From Bradyrhizobium acaciae (GTDB taxonomy: Bacteria; Pseudomonadota; Alphaproteobacteria; Rhizobiales; Xanthobacteraceae), in NCBI RefSeq assembly GCF_020889785.1, contig NZ_JACMYK010000005.1:62001-126000 (forward strand): a stretch of 64,000 bases of DNA, in the 5' to 3' direction. Below are positions 18,917-29,433 of this stretch, one piece after another (position 1 is the stretch's first letter; every line of letters begins with the position of its first letter). The notes beneath the pieces are model-generated. The model did no database searches and was not told the origin of the DNA. It saw only the letters and a program-made list of their open reading frames with translations. The position numbers and the translations under genes were made by a program.

Positions 18917-20205
18917 TGCAGATGTGGTTCACTTTGGCATTCGAGCTTAAGCACGCGGATCTTCATGAGTAGCGGTGGCTCCGCATTCATGCCGAATGAT
19001 TCCGTCTGAGGACTTGCGACTGCTCACCCGTTTCTGCGCAGATGTGGCGAGCGGTTCGATTTGTGCAAGGCCCCTGTTAATCGATATCACCTTACACCGC
19101 ACGTCTGACGAGAAATCGCGGCAGATCCACGAGTGTTCTCCGCGCCCTGATAGCGTATCTTGCATAATTCCTGCGCTCTACAGTTTCGTGCCCATCAGAT
19201 ACGAAAGATGGAGAGATGCTAAGTCACGTCCGGCATTAGGTAGCTTGAGCATGAGCTGGCAAACTTGGGCGCATCTCGCCATGCTCTATGGCACCAAAAC
19301 TTACAGGCGTCCGGCGGCTTTTGATTGCCCAGGCTGGGTGCGGCTAAACTGTAGGCCAGTAGCGCGAGACCCGAATTTAAGCACGTCGTTCTCTGGCCGT
19401 GCGAGCGGTATAAAGAGTGGCGCCTTCATTGCAGTGACCTCCTCTCTAATGGTTGGACAGTCCCGCGCTGCCACCGGGCATTGGCTATCGTCTTTCCCAA
19501 TGGATGAATTTATGAGTGAGGCGCCCTCATCCTCAGCATGAGAAATAGTATGACGGAAATGTCTTCCTCTATTGGGAGGGCGGGTGGGCCTGACCGCGGT
19601 TCCGGCGCTCGCGAATCGATCAAACAAAGCGCATGAGCCAAGGGTGGGGTCTCAGCTATCGACGGCAAATGTCGGCTAGACGCGGTATCTCGCTAAATAA
19701 GCACTCCACCGGGAATCATTGTCATCGACATCCGCCGTATACAATCCGCCTCCGCTCCAGGAGGCCGATTTATAGCTTGAATCTAACGTTGCGAGAGGTT
19801 GTAGACTTGCGCCGATGGGTCAAGACAAAGCGCAGGATAGGGCAGGCGTCGACGGCTCATTGGCAAATCGGGATCGAGGGAGACGGCTTGCTGATTGCCA
19901 TCTTGGTGCTTGCAGGCAATAGCCAGGAAGGGCAGTCGCACCATCGCCACGGGAACTCTGGGCGGGCAGTTGGCAAGTGCTGGCAAGTGGAGTCGCCATA
20001 TGGCTGGACCGATGGAATGATGCGGGCAGCAAAATGTGGTTTGCCATAACTGCGATCATTTAATCGCGCAAACGAGGCGCCCTGAATGAAGAATCCGGCG
20101 CCCACAGGCAGATGCTCCAAGACCGTAGATGATAAATGTCTAGCCAGAGGCGATGACCGGTCGCATATAGCCGAAGGGCGCTGCGATGAAAGCTCGGAAG
20201 GTCCT
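18917..20205. other. 1.3 kb without a convincing gene
   Basis: Only overlapping short frames are present. It contains copy C of the 19-bp-spacer element and a weak sigma-54-like match at 19418-19433 with no gene behind it. Confidence 0.45.
19776..19807 (+). promoter_or_regulatory. 19-bp-spacer element, copy C
   Basis: TTGAAT, a 19-base spacer (CTAACGTTGCGAGAGGTTG) and TAGACT, about 400 bases upstream of the SKWP-repeat effector remnant. Similarity to copy B continues for several bases past the -10. Confidence 0.5.
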
Positions 20206-21799
20206 ATGTCCGTTCAAACTAGTCTCACGACGGCGCTAAACGAAATCGATCGTGCTGGCGGCATTGTTGAATTCTCAACTGCAGTGGTCAGGCGCGACAA
20301 GCAACTGTGCAAGGCGGACCTGCCGGTGTTTCTGCAACAAGCAGCCGTTGAGTTTCAATCCAGATTTCTACCGAGTTTCGAGGAAAGCATCTGTGCAGAG
20401 AAATCGTGGGGCTATGCCACGACATGCAATGCGGTGAGCCGAAGGGCTGGAGGTCAGGCGGGGCGGGATACTTGCGAGAGAATAGCTTCTCGCGTGTCGC
20501 AGCTGGACCATGCTCTGATGAGAAAGATCGGTATAGGGCGCTTTCCGTATTTGTGGCATCATTTGGCAGGCACGCCAGGAGAGCGGACTGTCGCCATGGG
20601 GCGGTCCGAATAGCCAAATTTTGTTGCGAGGAAAGCATATCGCTTCAAGAATTGAACAATCTCAGCCTGGCAGGGCTGATAAACGGCTTTAGCAAGTGGC
20701 CGGAAGGGAGTGACTTTCGACAGGCCGCGGTTGCAATCGCGGGTGAGGTCATCCGCCGAGCGGGCCGCCCCCATCAGCTCTCGGAATTTAGACAGCAAGG
20801 GTTGGTGAGCCTGGTAAACGGATTTAGCAAATGGCCAGAAGAGGCGACCTTGCGCCAAGCCGCGGCCACGCTTGCACTGGAAATCTTGCGGCGCCCCCGG
20901 CGGCTCGCCGATTTCGCTCAGCAGGGGTTGGCCATCCTTGTAAACGGTTTTAGCAAGTGGCCTGAGGAGTTGCCCTGTGGTCAAGTCACCGTCGCGGTTG
21001 CAACCGAAGTGCTTGGACGTGCGATGCGGTTCCACGAGTTTGGCGAGCAGGATCTGGCGAATTTGGTGAATGGCTTCAGCAAATGGCCAGGGGAGAATGC
21101 GTCTCGTCAGGCAACAGTCGCGATCGCAAGTGAGCTCCTGCGCCGCGCCGTCCAGCTTCCGCATTTTACCCAGCAAGGATTGGCGAACCTGGTGAACGGG
21201 TTGTGCAAATGGCCTGAAGATGGGACTTGCCGTAAGGCTGCGGTTGCGATCGCCGGTGAAGTATTTTGCCGTGCTGCACAGCTCCCCGATCTGACTCAGC
21301 AGGGGCTGTCAAACCTCGTGAACGGTTTTAGTAAGTGGCCGGAAGAGGTCGTGTCTCGCCGAGCCGCGGTTGCACTCGCTCGCGAGGTCCTGCGCCGCGC
21401 CGCTCAGCTCTGCGAGTTCTCACAGCAGGGACTTGCGAACCTAGTGAGCGGCTTCACTAACTGGCCGGACGAGCTCCGTGTGGTCAAGTGACCATCGTGC
21501 TCGCAGACGAGGTCCTTCGCCGCGCCGATCGGAGGACGGGGCTCTCGGATTTCACTACCCAGGATCTCAGGGGCCTGCTGATTGGCTTCCACAGATCGCC
21601 ACCAGAAAGTGCCGCTCGCCGGGCCACGATCACGATCGTCAATGAGGTCCTTGGGCGGGGTATCAGGCTCTTTAATTTTACCAAGCTGGAAGCGGAGAGT
21701 TTGCTGAGTGGGTTTAGCAAGTGGCCGCAACACGCCGTCGGGCAAGGGAGGGTAACTGAGATCATCAGGGAGCTGCAACTCGTGTCGGAGACCGGGTAG
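20206..21799 (+). pseudogene. Frameshifted SKWP-repeat type III effector (RipS/XopAD family)
   Basis: Nine alpha-helical repeats of about 42 residues carry the core LANLVNGFSKWPEE, followed by AAVAIA-EVLRRA. This is the repeat of the Ralstonia SKWP (RipS) and Xanthomonas XopAD effectors. The reading frame changes at least twice. The start (MSVQTSLTTALNEID, behind GGAAGG) is in one frame to about 20560, most repeats are in a second frame to about 21478, and the last two are in a third. The second break is a one-base loss: ELPCGQVTVAVA in an earlier repeat aligns with GAG-CTC-CG-TGT-GGT here. About 530 residues in total is short for the family. No clear tts box is upstream. Confidence 0.82.
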
Positions 21800-21987
21800 G
21801 CGCGCGAGAGGATAAGCGATGTTAGCAGATGAGGCGATCGAGCAAAGAAAGCGCCAGGCTAGTGGTGTTCGATACGCATGGGGCGATGTCACGACATGAC
21901 AACCCGGAACAATGAGAGGGGTCATAGGTCTATCGGCGACGCCCAGATTGTACAGAATTGAGCGACTAATCAGAAGGACGTAGATTC

Positions 21988-22233
21988 GTGAGTCACGCTG
22001 AAAACGACGTCGTCGAGCATATGCTCTCATCATTGACGATCAGCTTGTTTCAGAATCGTATCGCGCCATCCGACGAACAGGTGATGTATCATTTCGGGCT
22101 GGCCTGCGAAAGAGCGGGGTTGATCGCGACGGAAGAGGTCGCAATACGGATATTGAAACGCGTGTCGCGCGAGATCAACCAAGCGCAGTCGGTGCTTGAG
22201 TTCGTTGGTCGCGGCGAGGGTTGGCTACACTGA
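21988..22233 (+). CDS. Unknown small helical protein
   Basis: An 81-residue product from GTG 21988, with AGAAGGA about ten bases upstream. It reads as a compact helical protein (VVEHMLSSLTISLFQNRIAPSDEQVMYHF and onward). It lies between the decayed SKWP effector and nopM; a chaperone role is only a guess, and I know no family match. Confidence 0.5.
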   Translation: MSHAENDVVEHMLSSLTISLFQNRIAPSDEQVMYHFGLACERAGLIATEEVAIRILKRVSREINQAQSVLEFVGRGEGWLH

Positions 22234-22696
22234 GCGCAACGTAAGGAAATTCGATCCCGATAGTGATGTGCGGTGTCTGTTTGACTCGGAAGGGATCCGC
22301 GAGCGGAATTACCGCTTGCCTGCCGCAAGCCGCGAACGCGCCAGTCGAGCTTGAGGATCATGGCCGCGATCATTAGTAGCTGGAGGCTAATCATTCAGGT
22401 CAGCTTTGCTGATTGGGTACGCGCCTTGGCTTCGGTGAGCAGCTAGCACGTTAAGCGCAACATCAGTTAGCTTCGGCTCAGCGATTAAAACCAACGTTTC
22501 GCAGGCATGGTGACGTAGCGCGCCGGTCACGTCGTCGTTCCGTCAGCATCACGCAGCCGGCGTGCGCTGCTCGGACACCAATTTTGCCGAGCAGGAAACC
22601 TATTTGGTCCGTCGGACTTTTTGCGGAGTGCTGCGCCTGAGCGTCGAGAGACATCGAAGGAATGTTGGGCGCCGCATTGATCATCGCTTCGGGGCC
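22234..22696. other. Intergenic stretch before the nopM tts box
   Basis: No gene or repeat seen; only short overlapping frames. Confidence 0.5.
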
Positions 22697-22714
22697 GTCA
22701 GCTTGTCGACAGCT
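22697..22714 (+). promoter_or_regulatory. tts box upstream of nopM
   Basis: GTCAGCTTGTCGACAGCT matches the TtsI box core (GTCAGCTT-N-TCGAAAGCT) with one mismatch. It is about 290 bases upstream of the chosen nopM start. Confidence 0.85.
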
Positions 22715-23001
22715 AGATCTCGTAGGCTAAATGTCCCCAATCGCTGGCAAGGCCGGCTCGATGTGCTTAGGCATGGCAGGAGAGGGAAATGAATTCCAGT
22801 ATCAACCCGATCCGCGCGCGAGGCCCGTTGAGATTGGTCCTCGGTCGCCATCGGGCGCAGAGTAATCGCACCAAGCCGTGCGTGGCTACCGCTTCGTGAT
22901 GTGCGTCAGCCGATGAAGCGCATCCATAGCGGCGCTCTACCGGCTTCATGATATGCTGCCCCGGTGCATTCGCTTCCTTTAGCTCCGACGAGACAACATT
23001 T

Positions 23002-24813
23002 ATGAATGCAGAACAGCTTGGCGCTGGGACTGCTTCCGATTGGGAGAGCTCCGAACTAGGGTCTCCGGTCTCATCGCAATGGGACGAAGTGTTGACGGAT
23101 GCGCAGGCGTCTGCGGACTTGCCGGACCAGGTCTTGACGGATTGGGCTGCCGAAGACGCGCACGGGCATCATGAGGATCCGCAGCAGGCGGTAAGTCGAA
23201 TGAGGGCCTGGAGGGACACGGGCGATCTCAATGAGCCACTGGATCTGTCGTCCCTGTCCCTGATCAACTTGGCGGCCCCGATCCCGGCCGGCTTGCGCCG
23301 CCTGAATGTCGACAACAATGAGCTGAACAGCCTTCCCGAAGTTCTTCCGGCCAGTTTGCAGCGGCTCTATGCGAACAATAATCGGCTGACCGGCCTGCCC
23401 GCGCTTCCGCCTAGTCTGCGGCGGCTCTATGCCGTTAGCAACGGGCTGTCCAGCCTGCCCGCAGAGCTGCCGCCTGGATTGCGGCGCCTGAATGTCGACA
23501 ACAATCAGTTAACCAGCTTGCCCGATCGCCTTCCAGCGACGCTTCAGGAGTTGGACGTCGCGGGCAATCGGCTGACTCGTCTGCCCGAGCTTCCAGCCGG
23601 GCTCGAGCGCCTGAATGTCGACTATAACCAGCTGACCGATCTGCCCGAGCCTCTTCCGGCCGGGCTTGAATGGCTTAGCGCCAGCCATAATCGGCTGACC
23701 AGTCTGCCCGAGACGTTTCCGGCCGGCCTGCTATGGCTTGCCGCCAGCAACAACCAGCTAACCAACGTGCCCGCGACTGTGCTGACACAGCTCAGCCGGG
23801 ACGCGAGTGTTGATCTGGAGAACAATCCCCTGTCCGACGCGGTGCAGACCGGCCTGGCGACCGCCATGCATGCCGGAGACTACGCCGGCCCGCAGGTGTT
23901 CTTCTCGATCACCGCAGGCGCGGTGCAAGTTGAGCCGCGGTCGCTGCAGGAGGTGGTCGCGCACTGGCTCGAGGGCGAGTCGACAGCAATAACCGCTTGG
24001 CAGGCCTTCGCCGAAGAGCCGGGTGCCCTAGATTATACACGCTTTCTCGACAGACTCCGCGGCACCGTGAACTATGGTAGCGACGCGTTCCGGCACGCGG
24101 TCGCCGAAGATCTGCGGCAGGCAGCCATCAGGCCGAATCTACGCGAGCAGTATTTCGAACTGGCCTCCGGAGCGAGCGCGAGCTGCGAAGATCGCATCAC
24201 TTTGACCTGGAACGGCATGCAGAGCGCACGCCTGAACGCGGATGTCGAGGACGGCGCCTATGACGGACGTCTTGGCGAACTGGTCCAGCACGGCCGCGTT
24301 ATGTTTCGCTTGGAGGCCCTGGACCGAGTCGCGCGCGAGACCGTCAACTCGCTTCGTCGTGCCGACCCGGACGCGGACGTCGATGAGATCGAGGTCTACC
24401 TTGCCTACCAGACCCAACTGCGTGATGCGCTGGAGCTGCGGCACATCGCTCCTGACATGCGCTTCATGAACGTCTCTCACGTTACTGGGGATGATGTCGC
24501 CAGGGCCGAGACGGCAGTGCGGAACCAGGAAGCGACGGAATTTCCGCAGTTCCTGGCGACCCGATGGCAGCCTTGGGAAAGTGTGTTAAGGCGCATCGCG
24601 CCCGAAGACTATGCCGAGATGCAGGAACGGCTCGTCGACGCCATGGGCGAGCCGTTTCAAGCCCGCTTGGATCGGCGGCTGGCGGAGGGTGGGCTGACAG
24701 GAGACGCCGATGCCGAGCGGGTGCTCGGCGCCCAGATACGCAACGAGATCGCGCGCGAGATCAAAGGCGCCGTCATGAACCAGGTCCTCGGGAAGCTCGG
24801 CTTCGAGCTATGA
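23002..24813 (+). CDS. nopM: NopM-type effector: LRR plus NEL E3 ubiquitin ligase
   Basis: This 603-residue protein has an N-terminal secretion region, about eight leucine-rich repeats of 20-21 residues (pattern LPAGLRRLNVDNNQLTSLP) near residues 90-265, and a C-terminal NEL domain with the catalytic cysteine in ASCEDR (about residue 395). The family (IpaH, SspH, NopM) transfers ubiquitin to host proteins after type III delivery, and NopM affects nodulation in other rhizobia. I chose ATG 23002; an in-frame ATG at 22948 gives a less secretion-like start. The tts box upstream supports TtsI control. Confidence 0.93.
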   Translation: MNAEQLGAGTASDWESSELGSPVSSQWDEVLTDAQASADLPDQVLTDWAAEDAHGHHEDPQQAVSRMRAWRDTGDLNEPLDLSSLSLINLAAPIPAGLRRLNVDNNELNSLPEVLPASLQRLYANNNRLTGLPALPPSLRRLYAVSNGLSSLPAELPPGLRRLNVDNNQLTSLPDRLPATLQELDVAGNRLTRLPELPAGLERLNVDYNQLTDLPEPLPAGLEWLSASHNRLTSLPETFPAGLLWLAASNNQLTNVPATVLTQLSRDASVDLENNPLSDAVQTGLATAMHAGDYAGPQVFFSITAGAVQVEPRSLQEVVAHWLEGESTAITAWQAFAEEPGALDYTRFLDRLRGTVNYGSDAFRHAVAEDLRQAAIRPNLREQYFELASGASASCEDRITLTWNGMQSARLNADVEDGAYDGRLGELVQHGRVMFRLEALDRVARETVNSLRRADPDADVDEIEVYLAYQTQLRDALELRHIAPDMRFMNVSHVTGDDVARAETAVRNQEATEFPQFLATRWQPWESVLRRIAPEDYAEMQERLVDAMGEPFQARLDRRLAEGGLTGDADAERVLGAQIRNEIAREIKGAVMNQVLGKLGFEL

Positions 24814-25043
24814 GGTCCTCCGCTGGAAAGATCATCCGCGCATCTCGGCCCCCCGGCAAAGCCCAAGGGGGTAGTTGCCGGTCGCGCGATTGGGTGCGGA
24901 TGAGCTCAAGGAAAAGTACGCTTGATTTGCACCCAATCCAGGCGGAAATTCGCACAGTGCGTTTCATTATCGCCAAAGCCCTTGGGCGGTCGTACAAACG
25001 ACTGCTCATAAGCTGGACGAATGGATGGCGAGTAGTTCCAGCC

Positions 25044-25763
25044 TCAATTTGCCTTTGTGCAACGCAGGCTCTCGATGTTCGTCCCGCGGGATCGATAGGA
25101 TCTTCGCAGCATCAAACTCGATTCTAGATCGCGGAACATCGTGTAGTTCCGTCGTATCCACTGATGCAACTCGGTGGACCAGTCCTTCTCGTCCCGCAGA
25201 TATCCGGTGAAAGAAAAGCCAAGTCGGTCTATATATCGCTTGAGAAACAGCGGCAGCGCAGAAATCTGGAGCACCCGCTCGCCATCCATGACTTCAGGTA
25301 ATCCGCCGCGCAGCGCAAATTCATTGTGGACGGTGACCAGCGACGCTGACGGAATCTGCCGCCGCAGTATGTCATAACCGCGAAAGGAAATGCGGTCAGC
25401 GCCGGCGATGAATAGAATGATAGGAGCGACACAACGGCGCGCCGTCTCCTTCATGAAGCCGATCTCCTCGCACATCTTGAAGAATTCGTCGAAGGCATGG
25501 AAGCCGAGATCGATCACCTTGGGTACCCGATCAGGGACGATAAGCGGGTCCATCAGCTGCATCTTGCCGTAAGTGTCCGTCACATCCGCGGTCTCGGTGA
25601 TCGTCGGCAGGTAATCGAGCAGTGATGGCTCTTTTAGATTGACATCGAACGACAGGGCGGTGCCGTCTTTGAGCAGCAAGAACTCACTCAGGACGCGCGC
25701 GACGAGGGTTTTTCCGACCTGCGGGCTAGGAGAGCAGACGATGTAGATAGGGGTCGCTAACAT
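25044..25763 (-). CDS. ParA/MinD-like P-loop protein, second of a pair
   Basis: The 239-residue product starts IYIVCSPSPQVGKTLVARVL, a deviant Walker A lacking the KGG lysine of true ParA, followed by an aspartate-containing strand (ALSFDVNLKEPSLLDYLP). The layout parallels the upstream ATPase, with 60 bases between them, so they are probably one operon and perhaps partners. No parB-like gene or centromere repeat is near, so plasmid partition is unlikely. Confidence 0.7.
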   Translation of the reverse strand: MLATPIYIVCSPSPQVGKTLVARVLSEFLLLKDGTALSFDVNLKEPSLLDYLPTITETADVTDTYGKMQLMDPLIVPDRVPKVIDLGFHAFDEFFKMCEEIGFMKETARRCVAPIILFIAGADRISFRGYDILRRQIPSASLVTVHNEFALRGGLPEVMDGERVLQISALPLFLKRYIDRLGFSFTGYLRDEKDWSTELHQWIRRNYTMFRDLESSLMLRRSYRSRGTNIESLRCTKAN

Positions 25764-25823
25764 AGCCAGCAGATCAATCTCGTTTCGTATGTGGGCCTGC
25801 TCTTGGCCCGCAAGAATATGTGA

Positions 25824-26573
25824 CTACTTCTCGCCACTCCGCGTCGCGGACTTAGCGCCGGCCAATTCCGTCAAGTTGATGCGATCAAATTCGCTCCAGA
25901 CATTTGCCAGCCAGTGTCGGACATAGCCGCGTAGCACGAAGGAGTTGTTCGCGGGTTCATCGTTGCGGCCCTTGTTTGCCACGAAATCTACGAACGGGAC
26001 GGATGCGACTTCGACCTGCTCATAGGCCATCTCGTTAAGTTTCGGGATGGTCAACTCGGTCGCCTGTTTGATGCGGTGAAAGTAGGAATTATAGGTCGAC
26101 TGGTCCCACTGGAAGAACTGAGTGTCATTGATGAAATTCTTGACCAGATAGTACTTTGCGCCGCTCATGAAGGTGGCGGTCTCCGCGATCTCGTCGAGTG
26201 AAGCGATAGACGATCCTAGGATGTGGAACACGGCAAAGGTAATCTGGCCGGACCGCGCCGAATCCAGAAATCCGATGTCGCGCAAGGAGGCCAGTGCTGA
26301 GGACAGCAATCCGGCGCGAGCGTCGATGACGGTGACGGATAGCCCGGAGTTCAGGGTATCGAAAATCTTCATCTGGTCCGCGGTCGTCGTCATGTCGACG
26401 ATCTCGGTAATCGCAGGATAAAAGCGCTTCAACGTCCCCCGCGGAGATTCCGTATCGAAGGCGCGTGTTTGCACGTTGTTGACGCTGAAGTAGTCCAGCA
26501 GCGTTCGTGATACGGTCGTCTTGCCGACTCCTCCCTTGTCTGCGCCCACCACAATCACAACTGGCTTCACCAT
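25824..26573 (-). CDS. ParA/MinD-like ATPase, first of a pair
   Basis: A 249-residue protein with a full deviant Walker A (VVGADKGGVGKTTVSRTLLDYF), the switch-like FDTESPRGTLKRFYP, and VIDARAGLL in the Walker B position. ATG 26573 is chosen because CAGGAG lies seven bases upstream; another ATG is six codons earlier. Its partner follows 60 bases later. Such ATPases place protein complexes or DNA in the cell; here the cargo is unknown. Confidence 0.78.
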   Translation of the reverse strand: MVKPVVIVVGADKGGVGKTTVSRTLLDYFSVNNVQTRAFDTESPRGTLKRFYPAITEIVDMTTTADQMKIFDTLNSGLSVTVIDARAGLLSSALASLRDIGFLDSARSGQITFAVFHILGSSIASLDEIAETATFMSGAKYYLVKNFINDTQFFQWDQSTYNSYFHRIKQATELTIPKLNEMAYEQVEVASVPFVDFVANKGRNDEPANNSFVLRGYVRHWLANVWSEFDRINLTELAGAKSATRSGEK

Positions 26574-27417
26574 AAAATTCTCCTGAGACACTCGCTCTTG
26601 CCGCGCGCGAAGTGCGCAATCGGCGCGTCTCTGCTTTGGGTGAGAACATGGCAGAAAGAAGGGTAATTGAATTTTCGATGACAGAGCTCCTCAGGTTGAC
26701 GAACGTTTTCAACATCGAGCGAGGTTGCGTCGTCTGATTGACGCGGCGACGCACGTTGAGAGCAGCAAGTAATCGCTCCTGCTCGTGATCTGCGTCAGGG
26801 TTGTGAGTAGCCGAAAGGTCGATCACCGAAGACTCGCACAGCGAGTTCGTACCAACCTATTTTCGAAACTGACGAGCCGCATTCTAAAACGTCATCACGC
26901 GTCTGGAGACATTGAATCGGGCCAACCCTGTCGAACGAGCTAGATCCGCGACTTTTCTCCAGGCCAATGTAGCACCATCCTGTTCACATCGAGGTTGAAA
27001 GCTGACGCAGCGTAAGATTCACGTCCTTCATGCCAATCCAACGATCGGTAGGTAGATCGCTATCGCGACGATCACTAGATTCACCGTTGAGTCGCTTGAA
27101 TCCGCGACGGCGCAAATCGCAATCCTGCATCTGTTCGCGTCGAAGCGGGATTATCTTGTCGCGGACAAGGTAGGCAGGGAAGCCGGGCGCCGGCCCGACA
27201 GCGCGGTCCGACAACATCGCGCGCGGCGGCAACCGCATCTATCCAGCCAAGGCGGACTTGCAGAAGATCGGGCGTCGAATTGCGGCTTCCAGACGCGATC
27301 GTCGAAATTCGGCACGTTCGAACGCAAACGAGAAGCTGGAGCCAGCTGGCACAATGGATATTTACGGCGATGTGGCGCCGACTGAAGTTTCGACAGGATT
27401 GCTGTCAACATTCCATT
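26574..27417. other. 0.8 kb gap, holds copy E of the 19-bp-spacer element
   Basis: No convincing gene. The open frames overlap the ATPase gene or each other and lack motifs. Confidence 0.45.
26992..27023 (-). promoter_or_regulatory. 19-bp-spacer element, copy E
   Basis: On the minus strand: GTGAAT, a 19-base spacer (CTTACGCTGCGTCAGCTTT) and CAACCT. It is about 420 bases upstream of the ParA-like pair. The dyad CTTACGC-T-GCGTCAG is clearest in this copy. Confidence 0.5.
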
Positions 27418-28128
27418 CTACACCGTGAATGGCCTGGTGATATTTCTCATAGTCACGAGGCGAGAGTCGGCGAGCAGCTCTTTGGAGTACACCGCGCCGA
27501 AGTAGTCGAGGACGAAAGTTCCGGAATAGCGTAGACTTTCGGTTGCGCGGATTAGGTTATCGAGAATTGAGGCCACTTGGCCAATGCGGTCGCGGTGGCG
27601 CGCACGGATAACGTTCACGGCGTTCATCGAGTGAACCGCCTCGTCGGCAATCACTTCCCTCAGCCAGTGATGAAACGTGGTGTTGCCAAGGGCGTCATAG
27701 AAGGGCTTCTCTGCTGCATAGGCACGGCAGGTGCACATCTCATCAAATGCAATCATAACCATTAGGGAGAATTCGTCCTTCAGGTGTTCACCGATTGGAC
27801 CAAAATCGTGCGACCGAGCGTCTAATCTCTCCCGAATATCCTTTTCGGATCCATTCGCGACGAGTTCAATGATGCGGATGAAGCCATCGGTGTGGCGCTC
27901 CTCGTCGATCGCCCAGGCGTTGAAGAATGCCGCAGCTTCATCGCTAACGATGAGGTTTCGGTCGGCTAACTCTTGTTTCAAGTGCCGGGCGTCATATTCC
28001 GTGTACAGGTCAGGCCACAATTTATCCCAACGGGCACGCATAACCGACGGCTTATCGTTGAACATCGCTGGCGTAAGAGAATTCAATAGTTCCTTTGGAT
28101 TCCAGTTCCGCCGAACCGGCGTGATCAT
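27418..28128 (-). CDS. Ferritin-like di-iron protein
   Basis: The 236-residue all-helical protein carries two E-x-x-H pairs, EERH (residues 76-79) and EAVH (163-166), with acidic residues between them (FDEM near 130), the pattern of a ferritin-like di-iron carboxylate centre. This suggests an oxygenase, oxidase or desaturase-like enzyme rather than iron storage. The substrate is unknown. It stands apart from its neighbours, with about 840 bases to the ParA-like pair. I found no sigma-54 promoter or tts box upstream. Confidence 0.72.
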   Translation of the reverse strand: MITPVRRNWNPKELLNSLTPAMFNDKPSVMRARWDKLWPDLYTEYDARHLKQELADRNLIVSDEAAAFFNAWAIDEERHTDGFIRIIELVANGSEKDIRERLDARSHDFGPIGEHLKDEFSLMVMIAFDEMCTCRAYAAEKPFYDALGNTTFHHWLREVIADEAVHSMNAVNVIRARHRDRIGQVASILDNLIRATESLRYSGTFVLDYFGAVYSKELLADSRLVTMRNITRPFTV

Positions 28129-28915
28129 CTGAATGCCCCTAATCGCGGTGCGAGCGCTCTAGCGTGCCATTGGTAACAGAGCGCTTGTAAAGCAGTCTGC
28201 TGCAAACAACACGTGCCGTCACCCATCTGTTTTGGCGAGTTGATTCTAGGTCGGAGACGTCAGCCTTGGCCGAAGCGTCACCCGAGAGGGCCAGCAACTG
28301 CTCGGGGCCAGGGCCGCAAATCGAAAGCCCGACTCTCGTTCGGAGGCGAAAGATGATGCACTTGACGCTGAGAGTGCCGCCTCGGCGGGGCTGTCATGCT
28401 GATAGGTACTATTAGTGTCTCCAGATCCAGCGACGCCGCTGGTTCGAGCTAGGGATCGGTCAGTCTGGACCGCGCAGAGTGAGCCCTGTCGTGTGGCATG
28501 GGACCGAGGTTCGGACTGGCACCAAGGGACGTCGATCTGCGTCGGCGTCGATTCCAAACCTTGGCCTCGTCGCGGGGATTGATAACGTTGGCCTCCGCTT
28601 GCGACGTCACATTGGAAGCCAACCAGTAACAAAGGTTGCTTGATTGATGTGCAAGCCGAGACGTGCCCTCTCTCCTGTTCTTCATCTATACTCTTGCCTG
28701 GCTGAAACTGTATGCCGAGCAAACGCGGAGCGGCGGCACCCTTGGCCGGCAATGCGGAGGCGCGTTCGATGGAGGATCATCTCCTGCGAAAGTTCATCGG
28801 CTGTCAGGCCGGCAAGAATCTGCCAACCATTCACGCCTTTCGCCCTTGCCGCTAACGGATCGAAAACTGTTATGCAGCAAGTTCTCGCCGAGGACCGCAG
28901 GGGAAATAACCGCAC
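28129..28915. other. Intergenic stretch, no gene seen
   Basis: Overlapping frames only. A GGCAC...TTGC pair on the minus strand near 28220 has the wrong spacing for a sigma-54 promoter. Confidence 0.4.
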
Positions 28916-28933
28916 ATGACCGGACTTGCCGTT

Positions 28934-29101
28934 ATGGAGAACGTGCGACGCTATCGCGCGATAGCGTCTCTGTGCCGGCAGGCCGCCGCATTTCGGCCAA
29001 TACAAGGCGGCTCATTGCTGGCGCAAGCTGTAGAGTGGGAGGAGCGCGCGGTTGCGGAGCTCGAGAGATATTTTAACTGCTCGCCTGCATGTCTTCGTTG
29101 A
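28934..29101 (+). CDS. Small conserved-looking protein of unknown role
   Basis: A 55-residue product beginning MENVRRYRAIASLCRQ, then AAAFRP and EWEERAVAELERYF. I recall this pattern (RYR...LCRQ-AAF-P...WE-LA-AE) from small hypothetical proteins common in Bradyrhizobium. An ATG six codons upstream (28916) is also possible. No function can be assigned. Confidence 0.5.
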   Translation: MENVRRYRAIASLCRQAAAFRPIQGGSLLAQAVEWEERAVAELERYFNCSPACLR

Positions 29102-29433
29102 AGTGACCGGACGATCCAAAGATCCGCTACCCAAGAATAGGTAAACTCAAGATACAGAATGTTGGCCAGGTGACCTGGTTACGAAGTCGTGTGAAAGATC
29201 GGCTGCCTACTGGCGTCTAATTGAGGGTAGAGGCCTGCTCCGTCCAAGCGAGAGCGTGTCGGGCTCACGCCATTTAGCCAAGAGACAGCGCTCGGCTCCC
29301 CCGATTATACACGATAAAGTTGTGCTCCTCGCGACAACATGGTTCGAAACCAAATGCGACTTGTAATCTCTGCACGTGATCATTATCCGGCTGTCTGTCG
29401 GCCAGCCGACTGACAAGGATAGGCATCCGCGAT

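Noticed and set aside
19418..19433. TGGCGC-N5-TTGCA match on the plus strand
   Set aside because: No gene follows within a sensible distance and no NifA site lies upstream.
22948..23001. Longer start for nopM
   Set aside because: No ribosome binding site, and the extra residues are unlike effector starts.
28205..28240. Minus-strand GGCAC and TTGCA boxes upstream of the di-iron gene
   Set aside because: The boxes are two bases too far apart for RpoN.
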